From an uncultured SAR92 cluster bacterium (GTDB taxonomy: Bacteria > Pseudomonadota > Gammaproteobacteria > Pseudomonadales > Porticoccaceae), in assembly GCA_902527245.1 (NCBI GenBank), contig CABZOI010000009.1:17369-81368 (forward strand): a DNA stretch of 64,000 bases, read 5' to 3'. The position numbers and the translations under genes were made by a program. Numbering within the stretch: the first letter of the stretch is position 1; every line of letters starts with the position of its first letter. The notes below the pieces were generated by a model. That model worked only from the letters and a program-made list of their open reading frames with translations. It ran no database searches and was not told where the DNA came from. Positions 25,479-35,066 of the stretch are shown here, in pieces.

Positions 25479-27039
25479 CTCTAATAAGCAATTCGATGCG
25501 ATCATAATTGGTGGTGGTCATAATGGATTGGTATGTAGTTTTTATCTGGCGAAAGCCGGAAAGCGTGTTTTATTAGTCGAGGCGAGTGATTCGGTTGGTG
25601 GAGGTTGTTCTACAACACAATTTTATGATCAGTTTAAAGTATCCTCGTGTGCACAATGGTTATATCAACTCAGCCCTAAAGTAGCGTCTGATCTTAAACT
25701 CACCTCCAGTGGTTTGGAGATAGCGGCAAAGGATTTATCAACGATTGTGTTAAGTGAAACCGGCGACCATTTAACAATAACTTCAGATGGCCTCTCGGGT
25801 AACCAGATTTCTGAGAAAGATATAGCTGCATACAAAAAGTTTAGTGCGCAATTTCGAAAATTTGCAAAGTTTCTGGCTTCTGCTTTTGATCGTAGGCCAC
25901 CCAAATTAATCGAGGGTAACCTGACGGATAGAATCACCGCACTAAAGTTAGGCCTTGGAATGAAGTTAATGGGTAAGGCTGATATGCGCGATCTAATGAG
26001 ATTAGCATTAATAAATATTTACGATGTAATGGAAGAGAATTTTGACAATGAACTTTTAAAAGCTGGAATAAGCTTAGATGCGGTCTTGGGAACTCACATG
26101 GGCCCCAGATCGCCTAATACGGTCTACAGTTATTTGTATCGTAAGACTGGAGATATTTTTGGGTTCAAGGGTCCGACTATCCCTAAGGGTGGAATGGGAA
26201 GTATTTCCAATGCAATGGAAAAATCGGCAAAGGCAGCTGGCGTAGAAATAATTACGGGTAAAGCGGTTAAGAAAATAAATTTAGATTTGGATAGGGTAAC
26301 CGGGATTACTTTGGATGATGGAACCATTTTTAAGAGTGATCGTGTTGTATCAAGTGCTGATCCTAGGACAACTCACTATGATCTTATTGGCAAGAAAAAC
26401 CTTGAAACCGGGATTGTAAGACGAGTCAGAGGTGTTCGGATGAAAGGTAATGCTGCAAAACTGCATCTAGCACTTAAAGAGATTCCAAATTTTAATGGGC
26501 TCACAAAAGAGCAAATGGGACAAAGATTGATAGTGGCGCCAAACATGAAGTACATCGAAGACGCTTTCAATGCTTGCAAGTATGGTGATTTTTCGAAAAA
26601 TCCTGCACTTGATATAAGTATCCCTACAGTGCATGACTCGAGTATGGCGCCTGAAGGTAAGCACGTTATGTCAGTGATAGTTCAATATGCACCATGCAAA
26701 GTAAATAATGGTTGGGAGATAGAAAAGTCTAAATTAGAAGCTATCGTGATAAATAAAATCTCTGAGTATGCACCCGACATCAAAAGCAAGATCATATTTA
26801 GTGAATTAATGACTCCAGAAGATATAGAGAACAGGCACCTAAATCATGGAGGTCACTGGCATCATGGAGAAATAAGTTTGGACCAAATTTTGGTAATGAG
26901 ACCCTTCCCTGGTTCCTCTCAATATAGAACGGTAATCGATGGCGTGTTTTTATGCGGAGCTGGGACTCATCCAGGAGGTGGTGTAATGGGGCTTGCCGGA
27001 TATAATGCGGCACAAGAAGTCATAAGGAGTATCAAATGA
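25471..27039 (+). CDS. CrtI-like FAD oxidoreductase, cassette 2 copy B
   Basis: About 522 residues, paralogue of 4482-6023. The FAD loop is GGGHNG near residue 13 and the C-terminal motif is CGAGTHPGGGVMGLAGYNAAQEV. I prefer the ATG at 25471 because GGAGG lies 8 nt upstream; the ATG at 25465 is too close to it. The start overlaps copy A's stop by 8 nt, the same geometry as in cassette 1. The end overlaps the GcvT-like gene by 4 nt (ATGA). It carries a longer central region with an intact KGGMGSISNAM block, which in the cassette 1 protein is replaced by ATSNLSQVLRQ-like sequence. Confidence 0.83.
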   Translation: MIDSNKQFDAIIIGGGHNGLVCSFYLAKAGKRVLLVEASDSVGGGCSTTQFYDQFKVSSCAQWLYQLSPKVASDLKLTSSGLEIAAKDLSTIVLSETGDHLTITSDGLSGNQISEKDIAAYKKFSAQFRKFAKFLASAFDRRPPKLIEGNLTDRITALKLGLGMKLMGKADMRDLMRLALINIYDVMEENFDNELLKAGISLDAVLGTHMGPRSPNTVYSYLYRKTGDIFGFKGPTIPKGGMGSISNAMEKSAKAAGVEIITGKAVKKINLDLDRVTGITLDDGTIFKSDRVVSSADPRTTHYDLIGKKNLETGIVRRVRGVRMKGNAAKLHLALKEIPNFNGLTKEQMGQRLIVAPNMKYIEDAFNACKYGDFSKNPALDISIPTVHDSSMAPEGKHVMSVIVQYAPCKVNNGWEIEKSKLEAIVINKISEYAPDIKSKIIFSELMTPEDIENRHLNHGGHWHHGEISLDQILVMRPFPGSSQYRTVIDGVFLCGAGTHPGGGVMGLAGYNAAQEVIRSIK

Positions 27040-28232
27040 AATTGATTCCACATGATGAAACAATGATGTTAAAAACACCTTTCTATTCTCGGTGCAAGGC
27101 GGCTTGTGAGATTAATATGTGGGAAGATTGGAAAGGTTACACGAGTCCACAAGCTTACACTGAAATTGAAAAGGAATATTTTGCCGTCAGAAATGCGACA
27201 GGTGTTTTTGACATATCCCCAATGATGAAATATCGGATCACGGGGCCAGAGGCAAGTGCGTACCTAAACAGATTAGTCACTCGAGATATGGGTAAAATCA
27301 AAGTTGGTAGAGTGGCATACGCAATTTGGTGTGATGATGAAGGAAAAGTGATGGATGATGGTACGATCTTCAGATTGGATCAGAATGACTATAGGTTATG
27401 TGCTTATGCCCGTTGTCTGGACTGGCTTATGTGGACCGCAGATGGACTGGAAGTGGAGATCCGTGATGAAACTGATGAGTTAGCTGCTTTGGCTGTTCAA
27501 GGACCTACTTCTTGCACTGTATTCAAACGAATGGGATTCGATGGAATTGAGAATCTGAAACCTTTCGGAATGATGACTTTTCCTTTTGAAAACTCTTCTG
27601 TGATGATAAGTAGAACAGGATTCACTGGTGATTTGGGTTATGAGATTTGGATTGAACCTGGCCTAGCCGAATTGTTTTGGGACGCGTTATTTGTTGCAGG
27701 TAAATTATTCGGGATACAACCTATTGGGAGCTATGCACTTGATATGCTTCGAACTGAAGCAGGATTTTTGCAAGCAGGGGTAGACTTTGTGCCTGCAGAA
27801 GAAGCGGTTCGCATTGGTAGATCGAGATCACCTTTTGAGTTAGGGTTAGGATGGTTAGTGTCCTTCGATAAACCAATTTTTAATGGCCGTAAAGCATTAG
27901 TTGCAGAAAAAAATAATGGGTCAAAATATGCGTTCGTTTACTTAGACGTTGAAGGCAACAAGCCGGCAGAGCATGCCTTTATTTACTTAGATGCAAAAGC
28001 AACAAAAGAGGTTGGCACTGTAACAACTGCGGCTTGGTGCCCGACAGCGAAATCTAATGTTGCATTTGCTCAGGTTGAGGCACGTTATGGAAAAGTTGGT
28101 CAAGAATTGATTGCTGAGATCTATTATGAACGGGAATTAAAATGGACGCGTGTTATGGCGAAATGCACAGTTGTAGACGGCCCCGCATTTAATCCACCGA
28201 GAAAAAGGCAAACACCAGCACCGGCTTTCTAA
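27036..28232 (+). CDS. GcvT-like aminomethyltransferase, cassette 2
   Basis: A 398-residue folate-dependent aminomethyltransferase-fold protein, paralogue of 6035-7222. Shared landmarks are RLVTRDM, LAVQGPTS, SRTGFTGDLGYEIW, RSPFELGLGWLV and VEGNKPA. It starts with AAGGAG 7 nt upstream and overlaps the preceding stop by 4 nt, so it is translationally coupled to the flavoprotein pair. It is predicted to accept a methyl or methylene group from the compound handled by the flavoproteins and pass it to tetrahydrofolate (inference). No lipoyl carrier protein is present. Confidence 0.83.
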   Translation: MKLIPHDETMMLKTPFYSRCKAACEINMWEDWKGYTSPQAYTEIEKEYFAVRNATGVFDISPMMKYRITGPEASAYLNRLVTRDMGKIKVGRVAYAIWCDDEGKVMDDGTIFRLDQNDYRLCAYARCLDWLMWTADGLEVEIRDETDELAALAVQGPTSCTVFKRMGFDGIENLKPFGMMTFPFENSSVMISRTGFTGDLGYEIWIEPGLAELFWDALFVAGKLFGIQPIGSYALDMLRTEAGFLQAGVDFVPAEEAVRIGRSRSPFELGLGWLVSFDKPIFNGRKALVAEKNNGSKYAFVYLDVEGNKPAEHAFIYLDAKATKEVGTVTTAAWCPTAKSNVAFAQVEARYGKVGQELIAEIYYERELKWTRVMAKCTVVDGPAFNPPRKRQTPAPAF

Positions 28233-30301
28233 TGAGTAAAATTTCCTTGGAAACGCTTCTGACTCCAAAATCTATTGCGGTTGTAGGGGCGTCTCCGAAA
28301 GCAGGAACTGTTGGAAATGAGGCAATCCTAAATCTTCAAAAAGGTGGTTACAAGGGTGATCTTTTTTTTGTGAACCCTCGATATGATGAGCTTTTTGAAA
28401 ATGTATGTTTCGACAATCTTCACTCACTGCCGAAAAAGCCAGAGCATGTTATTTTTGCAGTTAATGACACTCGCTTGGAAAGTGTCTTTGATGAATTGAT
28501 ACAGTTAGAAATAAAAGCATGCACTATTTTTTCTGCTTTGATTTTAAAAGATGACTCCTCGCCTGGATTAAAAAACAGAATTGCCAAAAAAGCATCCTTG
28601 AACCAGATTTCAGTTATGGGTGCTAACACAATGGGTGTCTACAACATCGAAAATAATACACTTATTGGAGGTTTTGATACTCGAGCTCATCCCAAAGGTG
28701 GAAATGTGGCTCTCATAAGTCAATCAGGGGCTGGGATGTCAGGAATTGTTGATTGCGAAGAGAGAATAAAATTTAACTTTACAGTTTCAACTGGTTATGA
28801 ATTGACCACTAATATGGAAGATTACCTTGATTATGCGATTGATCTTCCCGGGACAAAAGTAATTGGATTATTTCTGGAAACGGTAAGAAAGCCAGAGTAT
28901 TTCTTTGGTTGTCTGGAGAGAGCTGCGAAGAAAAAAATACCCATTATTGTAATCAAAGTAGGTAAAACTGAGCTCTCAAGGAAGATGGCTGAATCACATT
29001 CAGGTGCGATGGCCGGGAGTGACCGAGCATATGATGCAGTTTTCAGGCATTATGGTGTTTTGAGAGTGGATGACATGGATCAAATGGCTGCATGCTTGAT
29101 CATGTTTTCTCAAGCTACCCTTCCCAAGCACGGAAATCTAGTGTGTCTTCATGACTCGGGAGGAGAGAGACAACTATTAATCGATTTAGCCAATGATTTG
29201 AGTGTACCACTCACTGAAATATCTGCAGACACTCAAACCAAATTAAGTAGTCTTTTAGATCCCGGTCTTCCTGCTGTAAATCCTTTAGATGCTTGGGGTG
29301 CGGGTGGAACAAATGCTCCTGAGGTAATGGCGTCATGTTTTGAAACACTTTTGTTAGATCAATCAGCCGCAATGGGAGCAGTAGTGCATGACCGAGGGCC
29401 ATCAAGCGAAATATATGCATCATATATTCCATACCTTGAGAGGGGTAAAAAGTTATCTAAAAAGCCTGTTTTCTTAGTATCTAATCGTCAAGGTAGTGGT
29501 GAGAGTAGGTTGGCTGTCGAATTAACGCATAAAGGCCTTCCCGTGATTGATGGAATTAATCAGTTTTTGACGGGCACTAAAAAAATGTTTGAGTATCGAG
29601 ATTTCCAAAAGCTATTCAAAAATCGATCAAAGCTAAAATTAAAAAAATCGTTAAGTATTGATAAATCATCCGACAAAAAAATAGATGAGCGGGATACATA
29701 TGATTTACTCAAGCTATATAAAATTCCAATGAATGAGATTGATTTTGTTTCCTCAATGAGGCACCTAGAAAAGTATGTTGGAAAGTTTCCGCTTGTAATG
29801 AAAACAGCGAATAATGACATTCATCATAAATTTGATGTGGGTGGAGTTATATTAAATATAGATAATTTTGACGACCTAAAAAGAGCATATAATGAAATAA
29901 CAGACAAATTTGGTGAGCGCGTCTCGATTTCTCCTTTCATCGATGAAGATGGCATTGAAATGATATTGGGAATCAGTAACGATGATCAGTTTGGCCCCCT
30001 TGTTTTGATCGGATTTGGAGGGGTATATACTGAAGTATTTAATGAAGTTATTTTATTGTTGCCTCCATTTAATCTAGAGGAGGTTAGTATTGCGTTAGAG
30101 TCATTGCCTCATTTCGAAATACTAAAGGGTGTTCGCGGAGGTATCACCGTGGATATAGAGAGTTATTGCAGGGCAGCAGTTGGGCTCTCTCAATTTGCGG
30201 TAGATTATGGTCACAATGTAAAAGAACTTGATATTAATCCCATAAAAGTAATGCAAAAAGGTTGTGTTGGGCTCGATATGTTATTGGTAAACAAATTTTA
30301 A
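28232..30301 (+). CDS. ADP-forming acyl-CoA synthetase (acetate-CoA ligase family)
   Basis: A 689-residue single-chain NDP-forming acyl-CoA synthetase. Domain order is a CoA-binding Rossmann domain (IAVVGASPKAGTVGNE, about 13-28), two succinyl-CoA-ligase-like domains including the phospho-His loop ESHSGAMAGSD (about 250-260), and a C-terminal ATP-grasp domain (PLVMKTANNDIHHKFDVGG). It reversibly joins an organic acid to CoA. The start overlaps the GcvT-like gene's stop by 1 nt. With the acyl-CoA dehydrogenase in the other arm, it suggests that the carbon skeleton left after amine removal is activated to a CoA ester. The acid is unknown. Confidence 0.85.
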   Translation: MSKISLETLLTPKSIAVVGASPKAGTVGNEAILNLQKGGYKGDLFFVNPRYDELFENVCFDNLHSLPKKPEHVIFAVNDTRLESVFDELIQLEIKACTIFSALILKDDSSPGLKNRIAKKASLNQISVMGANTMGVYNIENNTLIGGFDTRAHPKGGNVALISQSGAGMSGIVDCEERIKFNFTVSTGYELTTNMEDYLDYAIDLPGTKVIGLFLETVRKPEYFFGCLERAAKKKIPIIVIKVGKTELSRKMAESHSGAMAGSDRAYDAVFRHYGVLRVDDMDQMAACLIMFSQATLPKHGNLVCLHDSGGERQLLIDLANDLSVPLTEISADTQTKLSSLLDPGLPAVNPLDAWGAGGTNAPEVMASCFETLLLDQSAAMGAVVHDRGPSSEIYASYIPYLERGKKLSKKPVFLVSNRQGSGESRLAVELTHKGLPVIDGINQFLTGTKKMFEYRDFQKLFKNRSKLKLKKSLSIDKSSDKKIDERDTYDLLKLYKIPMNEIDFVSSMRHLEKYVGKFPLVMKTANNDIHHKFDVGGVILNIDNFDDLKRAYNEITDKFGERVSISPFIDEDGIEMILGISNDDQFGPLVLIGFGGVYTEVFNEVILLLPPFNLEEVSIALESLPHFEILKGVRGGITVDIESYCRAAVGLSQFAVDYGHNVKELDINPIKVMQKGCVGLDMLLVNKF

Positions 30302-30307
30302 CTATAT

Positions 30308-31687
30308 ATGAATATCGCAAATGTAAACGAATTAAATTATTTTCTCGACAAATATCCATCGGTAAGCATGATGGAGGTTTTGATGGTTGATATCAATGGA
30401 ATAATTCGCTGTAAACGAATTCCGCGAAGTGAATTTGAGGAACTGTTTACGCACGGTACTAAGGGGCCTGCTTCTACAGTTCTCCTAAATGTGAAGGGTG
30501 AATTCTGTGATGAACTAAACAAAGCAGATCTGGAGGGTGATCCCGACCGATTAATAAAGCCCATAAAAAATACACTATCCTATATTCCTTGGTTGGATTC
30601 AGAGACAGCTCAGGTAATGGCAACTTTTACAGAGTTGAATGGAGATCCAAATCTGAGTGATCCAAGAAATATATTGATTAGCGCATTAGATGCGCTCAAA
30701 TCTCTGAATTTGAAGATGGTTGTTGCGACGGAGCTTGAATTCTATCTAATTAAGCCCGGTAATTTGTCCACACCAGAACCATTTGTTTCAAAAATTCCTG
30801 GCACAAGTGTAGATCAATCGGGCGTGCAATACGCGATGCCAGAGGATCTTTGGGATCAAGACAAATTTCTTGATGATGTTAGGTCCGCTTGTGAATGTCA
30901 GAATGTTCCAATGACAACAATTCACTCAGAGTATTCTCCTGGTCAATTTGAAATAAATTTACATCATACAAGTGATCCGGTTAAAGCTTGCCAAGATGCA
31001 TTTCTTTTAAAACGACTCATTAAAGGTATAGCAAGAAAGCACAATATGTCTGCGACGTTTATGGCAAAACCATTCATGAGTGTCGCCGGTAATGGTCTTC
31101 ATATTCACTTGAGTCTTTATGATAAAAATGATCAAAATATTTTTTCTGATGTAACATCGTCTTCAATTCCTGCAGTCTCGAATCAACTTATTCATGCAAT
31201 AGGTGGGTTATCCGAATTAATGGGTGAATCAATGGCAGTTTTTGCACCAAACGCAAATTCGTACAGACGATTAATCCCGGGAAATTTTGCACCTCTGACT
31301 CCAAACTGGGGCTATAACCACAGGGATGTTGCCCTGCGTATTCCCGTGTCTGATAGCAATAATATGAGGATTGAACACAGAGTGGCTGGCGCTGATGCCA
31401 ATCCCTATTTAGTATTGAGCGTGATTATAGCCGGAGTTCATCATGGAATAACTCAGCAAATTAATCCATCGGAGATGATTCTTGAGGGAGCTGAAATTGA
31501 GGAAAAGATTACTTTGTCTCGATTCTGGCCAGATGCTCTAAATGAGTTCAGCACTAGTGCTATTTTACCTCAATATTTAGGCGCTGATTTTTGCAAGCTT
31601 TTTGAGACAGTAAGACGAGGGGAGATGGAGGAAATAAACTCTCAAATAACTAATATAGATTATGAGTGGTATCTGAGAGCAATGTAA
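30308..31687 (+). CDS. glutamine-synthetase-family ligase, gamma-glutamyl-amine synthetase type
   Basis: A 459-residue GlnA-family ligase of the PuuA/IpuC/GlnA3 type, which joins glutamate to an amine using ATP. Visible motifs are the N-terminal beta-grasp (VLMVDINGIIRCKRIP), the ATP/metal motif ATELEFYLI, AGNGLHIHLSL for glutamate and metal binding, and NSYRRLIPGNFAPLTPNWGYNHRDVALRIP, shortened here to its key residues: Arg, Pro and Asn around 320-335. It lacks the adenylylation-type tail of housekeeping GlnA. Flanking PuuB-like and aminotransferase genes support a gamma-glutamyl route like the Puu pathway, but the aldehyde dehydrogenase PuuC is missing from the window. Confidence 0.84.
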   Translation: MNIANVNELNYFLDKYPSVSMMEVLMVDINGIIRCKRIPRSEFEELFTHGTKGPASTVLLNVKGEFCDELNKADLEGDPDRLIKPIKNTLSYIPWLDSETAQVMATFTELNGDPNLSDPRNILISALDALKSLNLKMVVATELEFYLIKPGNLSTPEPFVSKIPGTSVDQSGVQYAMPEDLWDQDKFLDDVRSACECQNVPMTTIHSEYSPGQFEINLHHTSDPVKACQDAFLLKRLIKGIARKHNMSATFMAKPFMSVAGNGLHIHLSLYDKNDQNIFSDVTSSSIPAVSNQLIHAIGGLSELMGESMAVFAPNANSYRRLIPGNFAPLTPNWGYNHRDVALRIPVSDSNNMRIEHRVAGADANPYLVLSVIIAGVHHGITQQINPSEMILEGAEIEEKITLSRFWPDALNEFSTSAILPQYLGADFCKLFETVRRGEMEEINSQITNIDYEWYLRAM

Positions 31688-31780
31688 TAAATTGTCGATT
31701 CAAGCGAATTATTTTGATGAACTTTCGCCGAGGAATCGCGTAAAATGAGTAATCAAAAATACTATGGGAATGAGTGATAG

Positions 31781-33043
31781 ATGCAGGTAATTGCCACAGA
31801 TGTTTTAGACACAAAAGAAAAAATGGTGAACATGGCTCAAGAGCAGTTGAAAAAGCCAGGATTTGCCATAGATCCTTACTTTTATAGATCTCATGTCACC
31901 TATCAATCAGAACTTGAGCATATTATCTTCAAGAGCTGGCTTTACGCTGGACACGTTAGTCAAATTCCAAATAAAGGAGATTATTTTCTGTTTGATATCG
32001 GTGAAGATTCCATAATTATCTGTCGTGATCGTAAGGAAGAGATTCACGCCATGCATAATATGTGTAGGCATAGGGGTGCTCGGGTTTGTGAGGAACCAAG
32101 TGGCAATTGTAGAGTCTTTGCGTGTCCATATCATGGATGGGGCTATGCCTTGGATGGCACTTTGAAAGCTGCAAGAGATATGCGAGATGTTGAGGGCTTT
32201 AATTTCGAGGATTACGGATTATTGCATGTTCGAATGGAAATTTTTCAAGGTATGATTTTTATAAACTGTGATCCAGATGCTCCAGATTTCAAAAAGCCAT
32301 TATCAAAGATTTCCAAGCAACTTGGGGCATATGATCTTGAAAATGCAAAAGTTGCAGAGGCTAAAACCTATAAAATTGATGCTAATTGGAAGCTATGTTT
32401 AGAAAACTATTTAGAGTGCTACCATTGTGCAAGTTCGCATCGACATTATGCAAAACTGCATACTTTAGAAGCTCTTGCGCATAAAGTTAAACCAATAAAC
32501 GAAGCTATGTGGGCCCGTGCTGAAGAGATAACTGGTGTGAAAGGGATCGCCGACGAATTTTATGGTTATTACAATGATTCGTCAGCGTTTGGTGCTTGCT
32601 CTTATCATAGTCGCTATGCTTTGTACGAAGGTTATGAAAGTGGAAGCAAAGATGGTAAGCCTGTGGCGCCCCTAATGGGTAATATGAAGGGATATGATGG
32701 AGGAGCAGGAGATTTTCAGTTAGGTCCCTTAACATTTATGCTAAATTACCCCGATCATTGCGTTCTTTATCGATTCATTCCTAGAAGCCTAACTCAGACA
32801 GACATGGAACTTGTGTGGTTTGTTAATAGTGATGCTGAGGAAGGGGTGGACTATCAGAAAGAAGAGCTTACCTGGCTTTGGCATTTCACCAGTCTGGAAG
32901 ATGAATTTATTATTATGAGAAATAGTGCAGGTGTAAATTCACACTTTTTTATTCCAGGACCTTATCATCCCGAACACGAATCCACGTGCATGGAATTTAT
33001 TAGTTGGTACTTGAAAGCGCTGTCCATGGTTCAGTTAAGCTAG
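31781..33043 (+). CDS. Rieske non-heme iron oxygenase, quaternary-amine type alpha subunit
   Basis: A 420-residue Rieske oxygenase. The 2Fe-2S ligands are Cys95 and His97 (CRHRGARVC) and Cys115 and His118 (CPYHGW). The mononuclear iron site is NYLECYHCASSH (His215, His220), with an acidic ligand later. The C-terminal part (DEFIIMRNSAGVNSHFFIPGPYHPEHESTC, given here only as its start and end) resembles glycine-betaine and carnitine monooxygenases (GbcA, CntA). Such enzymes remove an N-methyl group as formaldehyde or cleave the amine. No reductase gene is adjacent, so electrons must come from elsewhere. The 93-bp gap upstream contains no clear promoter. Confidence 0.86.
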   Translation: MQVIATDVLDTKEKMVNMAQEQLKKPGFAIDPYFYRSHVTYQSELEHIIFKSWLYAGHVSQIPNKGDYFLFDIGEDSIIICRDRKEEIHAMHNMCRHRGARVCEEPSGNCRVFACPYHGWGYALDGTLKAARDMRDVEGFNFEDYGLLHVRMEIFQGMIFINCDPDAPDFKKPLSKISKQLGAYDLENAKVAEAKTYKIDANWKLCLENYLECYHCASSHRHYAKLHTLEALAHKVKPINEAMWARAEEITGVKGIADEFYGYYNDSSAFGACSYHSRYALYEGYESGSKDGKPVAPLMGNMKGYDGGAGDFQLGPLTFMLNYPDHCVLYRFIPRSLTQTDMELVWFVNSDAEEGVDYQKEELTWLWHFTSLEDEFIIMRNSAGVNSHFFIPGPYHPEHESTCMEFISWYLKALSMVQLS

Positions 33044-33065
33044 ATCATCGTATCGGTATTTGTTT

Positions 33066-34349
33066 ATGCTTCTTAAATCAACAGTAGATAGCACAGAGCA
33101 TGCACCCTCATATTATGCGTCGTCGGTCAATTGGAAAACGGATTATCCTAAGCTAGATAGTGATTTTACTGCAGATGTAGTTATCGTAGGTGGTGGCTTC
33201 AGTGGTGTCGCAACGGCTGTGGAACTTTGCGAAAGGGGTTATAAAGTAGCGCTAGTAGAGGCAAATCGTATTGGCTGGGGCGCAAGTGGACGCAATGGTG
33301 GGCAAATAATAGGTGGCTACGGCTCAAATCCGGCTGCCTTTAAATCGTCGATTGGAAGCGAGGGTGTTGAAGTCGTTGAGAAGATGGGCACGGAATGCGT
33401 TGAAATTATTAAGGCCCGAATCGAAAAGTATGAAATTGATTGTGACTTAAAGTGGGGATATTGTGAGGTTGGACTGAAAGAACGCCATATTAGATCTTAC
33501 CGCGATTGGGCTGAGGACGATTCTGCCATTAAACTTTTGGGTCAAGACGAACTAAAGCAATATGTCAATTCAGACCGATATATCGGTGGTTATTATCGAG
33601 AAGATTGGGGTCATATTCATCCGCTAAATCTATGCATTGGTGAGGCAAAAGTTGCTGAATCAATGGGTGCTAAAATCTTTGAGCAATCAAAAATTACTAA
33701 TATTACTTATGGAGATCAACCCAAGGTTTGTACCGAGAGTGGCTCAATAAAAGGAGATCATTTGATCCTTTGCGGTAACGCTTACATGGAGAATCTTGTT
33801 CCTTATTTAGATGCTCGAGTTTTACCTGCTACTAGCTGCATAATTGGAACAGAACCACTCTCAGAGGAACAGATTCGACAGACCTTGGTCCGTGATGTAG
33901 CTGTCTGCGATTCCAGAACTGCATTAGATTATTACCGGCTGTCTGCCGACAAACGCATGCTATTTGGAGGATTGGCTAATTACTCAGGATTAGATCCGGT
34001 AAATTCTACTGAGATTATGAGATCCAAGATGATAAAAGTTTTCCCTTCGTTGCGAGATTTAAAAATTGACTATTCTTGGTCTGGAAAAATGGGGATTAGC
34101 CTCAGGCGAATGCCTCAAATTGGGCGAATCAAGAACACTAATGTTTTGTATATTAGTGGTTATTCTGGGCATGGTGTTGCACCGACGCATATGACCGGAA
34201 GGATTCTTGCTGAGGCAGTAGCGGGGAATACATATCGGTTTGACATTATGAATAGAATGTTTCATATGCCTTGGCCAGGTGGTAAGCTCTTTCGACGTCC
34301 CGCAATGGCGCTTGGTATGATGTGGTATAAAGCATTAGATGCGATTTAA
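33066..34349 (+). CDS. PuuB-like FAD-dependent amine oxidase (DAO family)
   Basis: About 427 residues, paralogue of 13926-15209. GGGFSG at 42-47 is the FAD loop, WGASGRNGGQIIGG the second flavin motif, and ISGYSGHGVAPTHMTG the C-terminal contact. I prefer the ATG at 33066; a TTG at 33060 would add two residues. By analogy with PuuB, it would oxidise the gamma-glutamyl-amine made by the preceding GlnA-like ligase, giving an aldehyde. It follows the Rieske gene by 22 nt and precedes the amidotransferase by 6 nt. Confidence 0.84.
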   Translation: MLLKSTVDSTEHAPSYYASSVNWKTDYPKLDSDFTADVVIVGGGFSGVATAVELCERGYKVALVEANRIGWGASGRNGGQIIGGYGSNPAAFKSSIGSEGVEVVEKMGTECVEIIKARIEKYEIDCDLKWGYCEVGLKERHIRSYRDWAEDDSAIKLLGQDELKQYVNSDRYIGGYYREDWGHIHPLNLCIGEAKVAESMGAKIFEQSKITNITYGDQPKVCTESGSIKGDHLILCGNAYMENLVPYLDARVLPATSCIIGTEPLSEEQIRQTLVRDVAVCDSRTALDYYRLSADKRMLFGGLANYSGLDPVNSTEIMRSKMIKVFPSLRDLKIDYSWSGKMGISLRRMPQIGRIKNTNVLYISGYSGHGVAPTHMTGRILAEAVAGNTYRFDIMNRMFHMPWPGGKLFRRPAMALGMMWYKALDAI

Positions 34350-34355
34350 AACCTT

Positions 34356-35066
34356 ATGGAAAAAACTGTAGCGATATTTCTCCACATGCAGGATGATCAA
34401 CCTGGCTACATCTCAGATTATCTATTAAAAAACAATATCTCGCATAAATTAGTTAGACTTTTCAATGGCGATCAAATCCCTGATATTAATGAAGTCTGCG
34501 GGCTTGTTTTTATGGGTGGGACAATGAGTGTGAACGACGGTATTGATTGGTTGAATGAGGAAATTGCTCTTATAAAGGAAGCAGTGAAAAGAAATATCCC
34601 GATCTTGGGACATTGTCTTGGAGGTCAATTAATTAGCGTAGCGCTTGGTGCGAAGGTCATATCTAATCCACATGAAGAGATTGGATGGCACTATTGCTCC
34701 AAAGAAACAAACGAGGCTAGCAAAGAGTGGTTGAAGGGTGTAGAGGATGATTTTTTGATGTTCCATTGGCACAAAGAGACATTCGATCTGCCAAGCGGTG
34801 CAAAACTCCTATTTTCGAGTGATTACTGTGATAACCAAGCATTTATAATCAATCACAATATTTTGGCAATGCAATGCCATGTCGAAATGACAGAAAGTTT
34901 AGTGGAGGATTGGGCGTTTTCTTGGAGAAATCATTTAAAAGTAAATGGGAAAAATATTCAGAGTTATGAGGAGATTATTGACAACTTGTCTGAGAAAATT
35001 CAGGCTTTAAACAAAGTTGCTAATATTCTTTACGATACTTGGGTAAGTAAAATTTATGACCACTAA
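34356..35066 (+). CDS. class I glutamine amidotransferase-like hydrolase
   Basis: A 236-residue class I GATase fold. The nucleophile is Cys87 in GHCLGGQ, and the remaining triad is His175 and Glu177 in CHVEMTE. It is closest in pattern to GuaA-like/YfeJ stand-alone amidotransferases rather than to the C26 peptidase PuuD. In this context it could hydrolyse the gamma-glutamyl bond and release the oxidised product plus glutamate, the job PuuD does in the Puu pathway; this is inference. It overlaps the aminotransferase start by 11 nt. Confidence 0.78.
   Translation: MEKTVAIFLHMQDDQPGYISDYLLKNNISHKLVRLFNGDQIPDINEVCGLVFMGGTMSVNDGIDWLNEEIALIKEAVKRNIPILGHCLGGQLISVALGAKVISNPHEEIGWHYCSKETNEASKEWLKGVEDDFLMFHWHKETFDLPSGAKLLFSSDYCDNQAFIINHNILAMQCHVEMTESLVEDWAFSWRNHLKVNGKNIQSYEEIIDNLSEKIQALNKVANILYDTWVSKIYDH

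Noticed and set aside
30308..31687. Housekeeping glutamine synthetase
   Set aside because: The sequence type and its neighbours (PuuB-like oxidase, amidotransferase, transaminase) point to a gamma-glutamyl-amine ligase.
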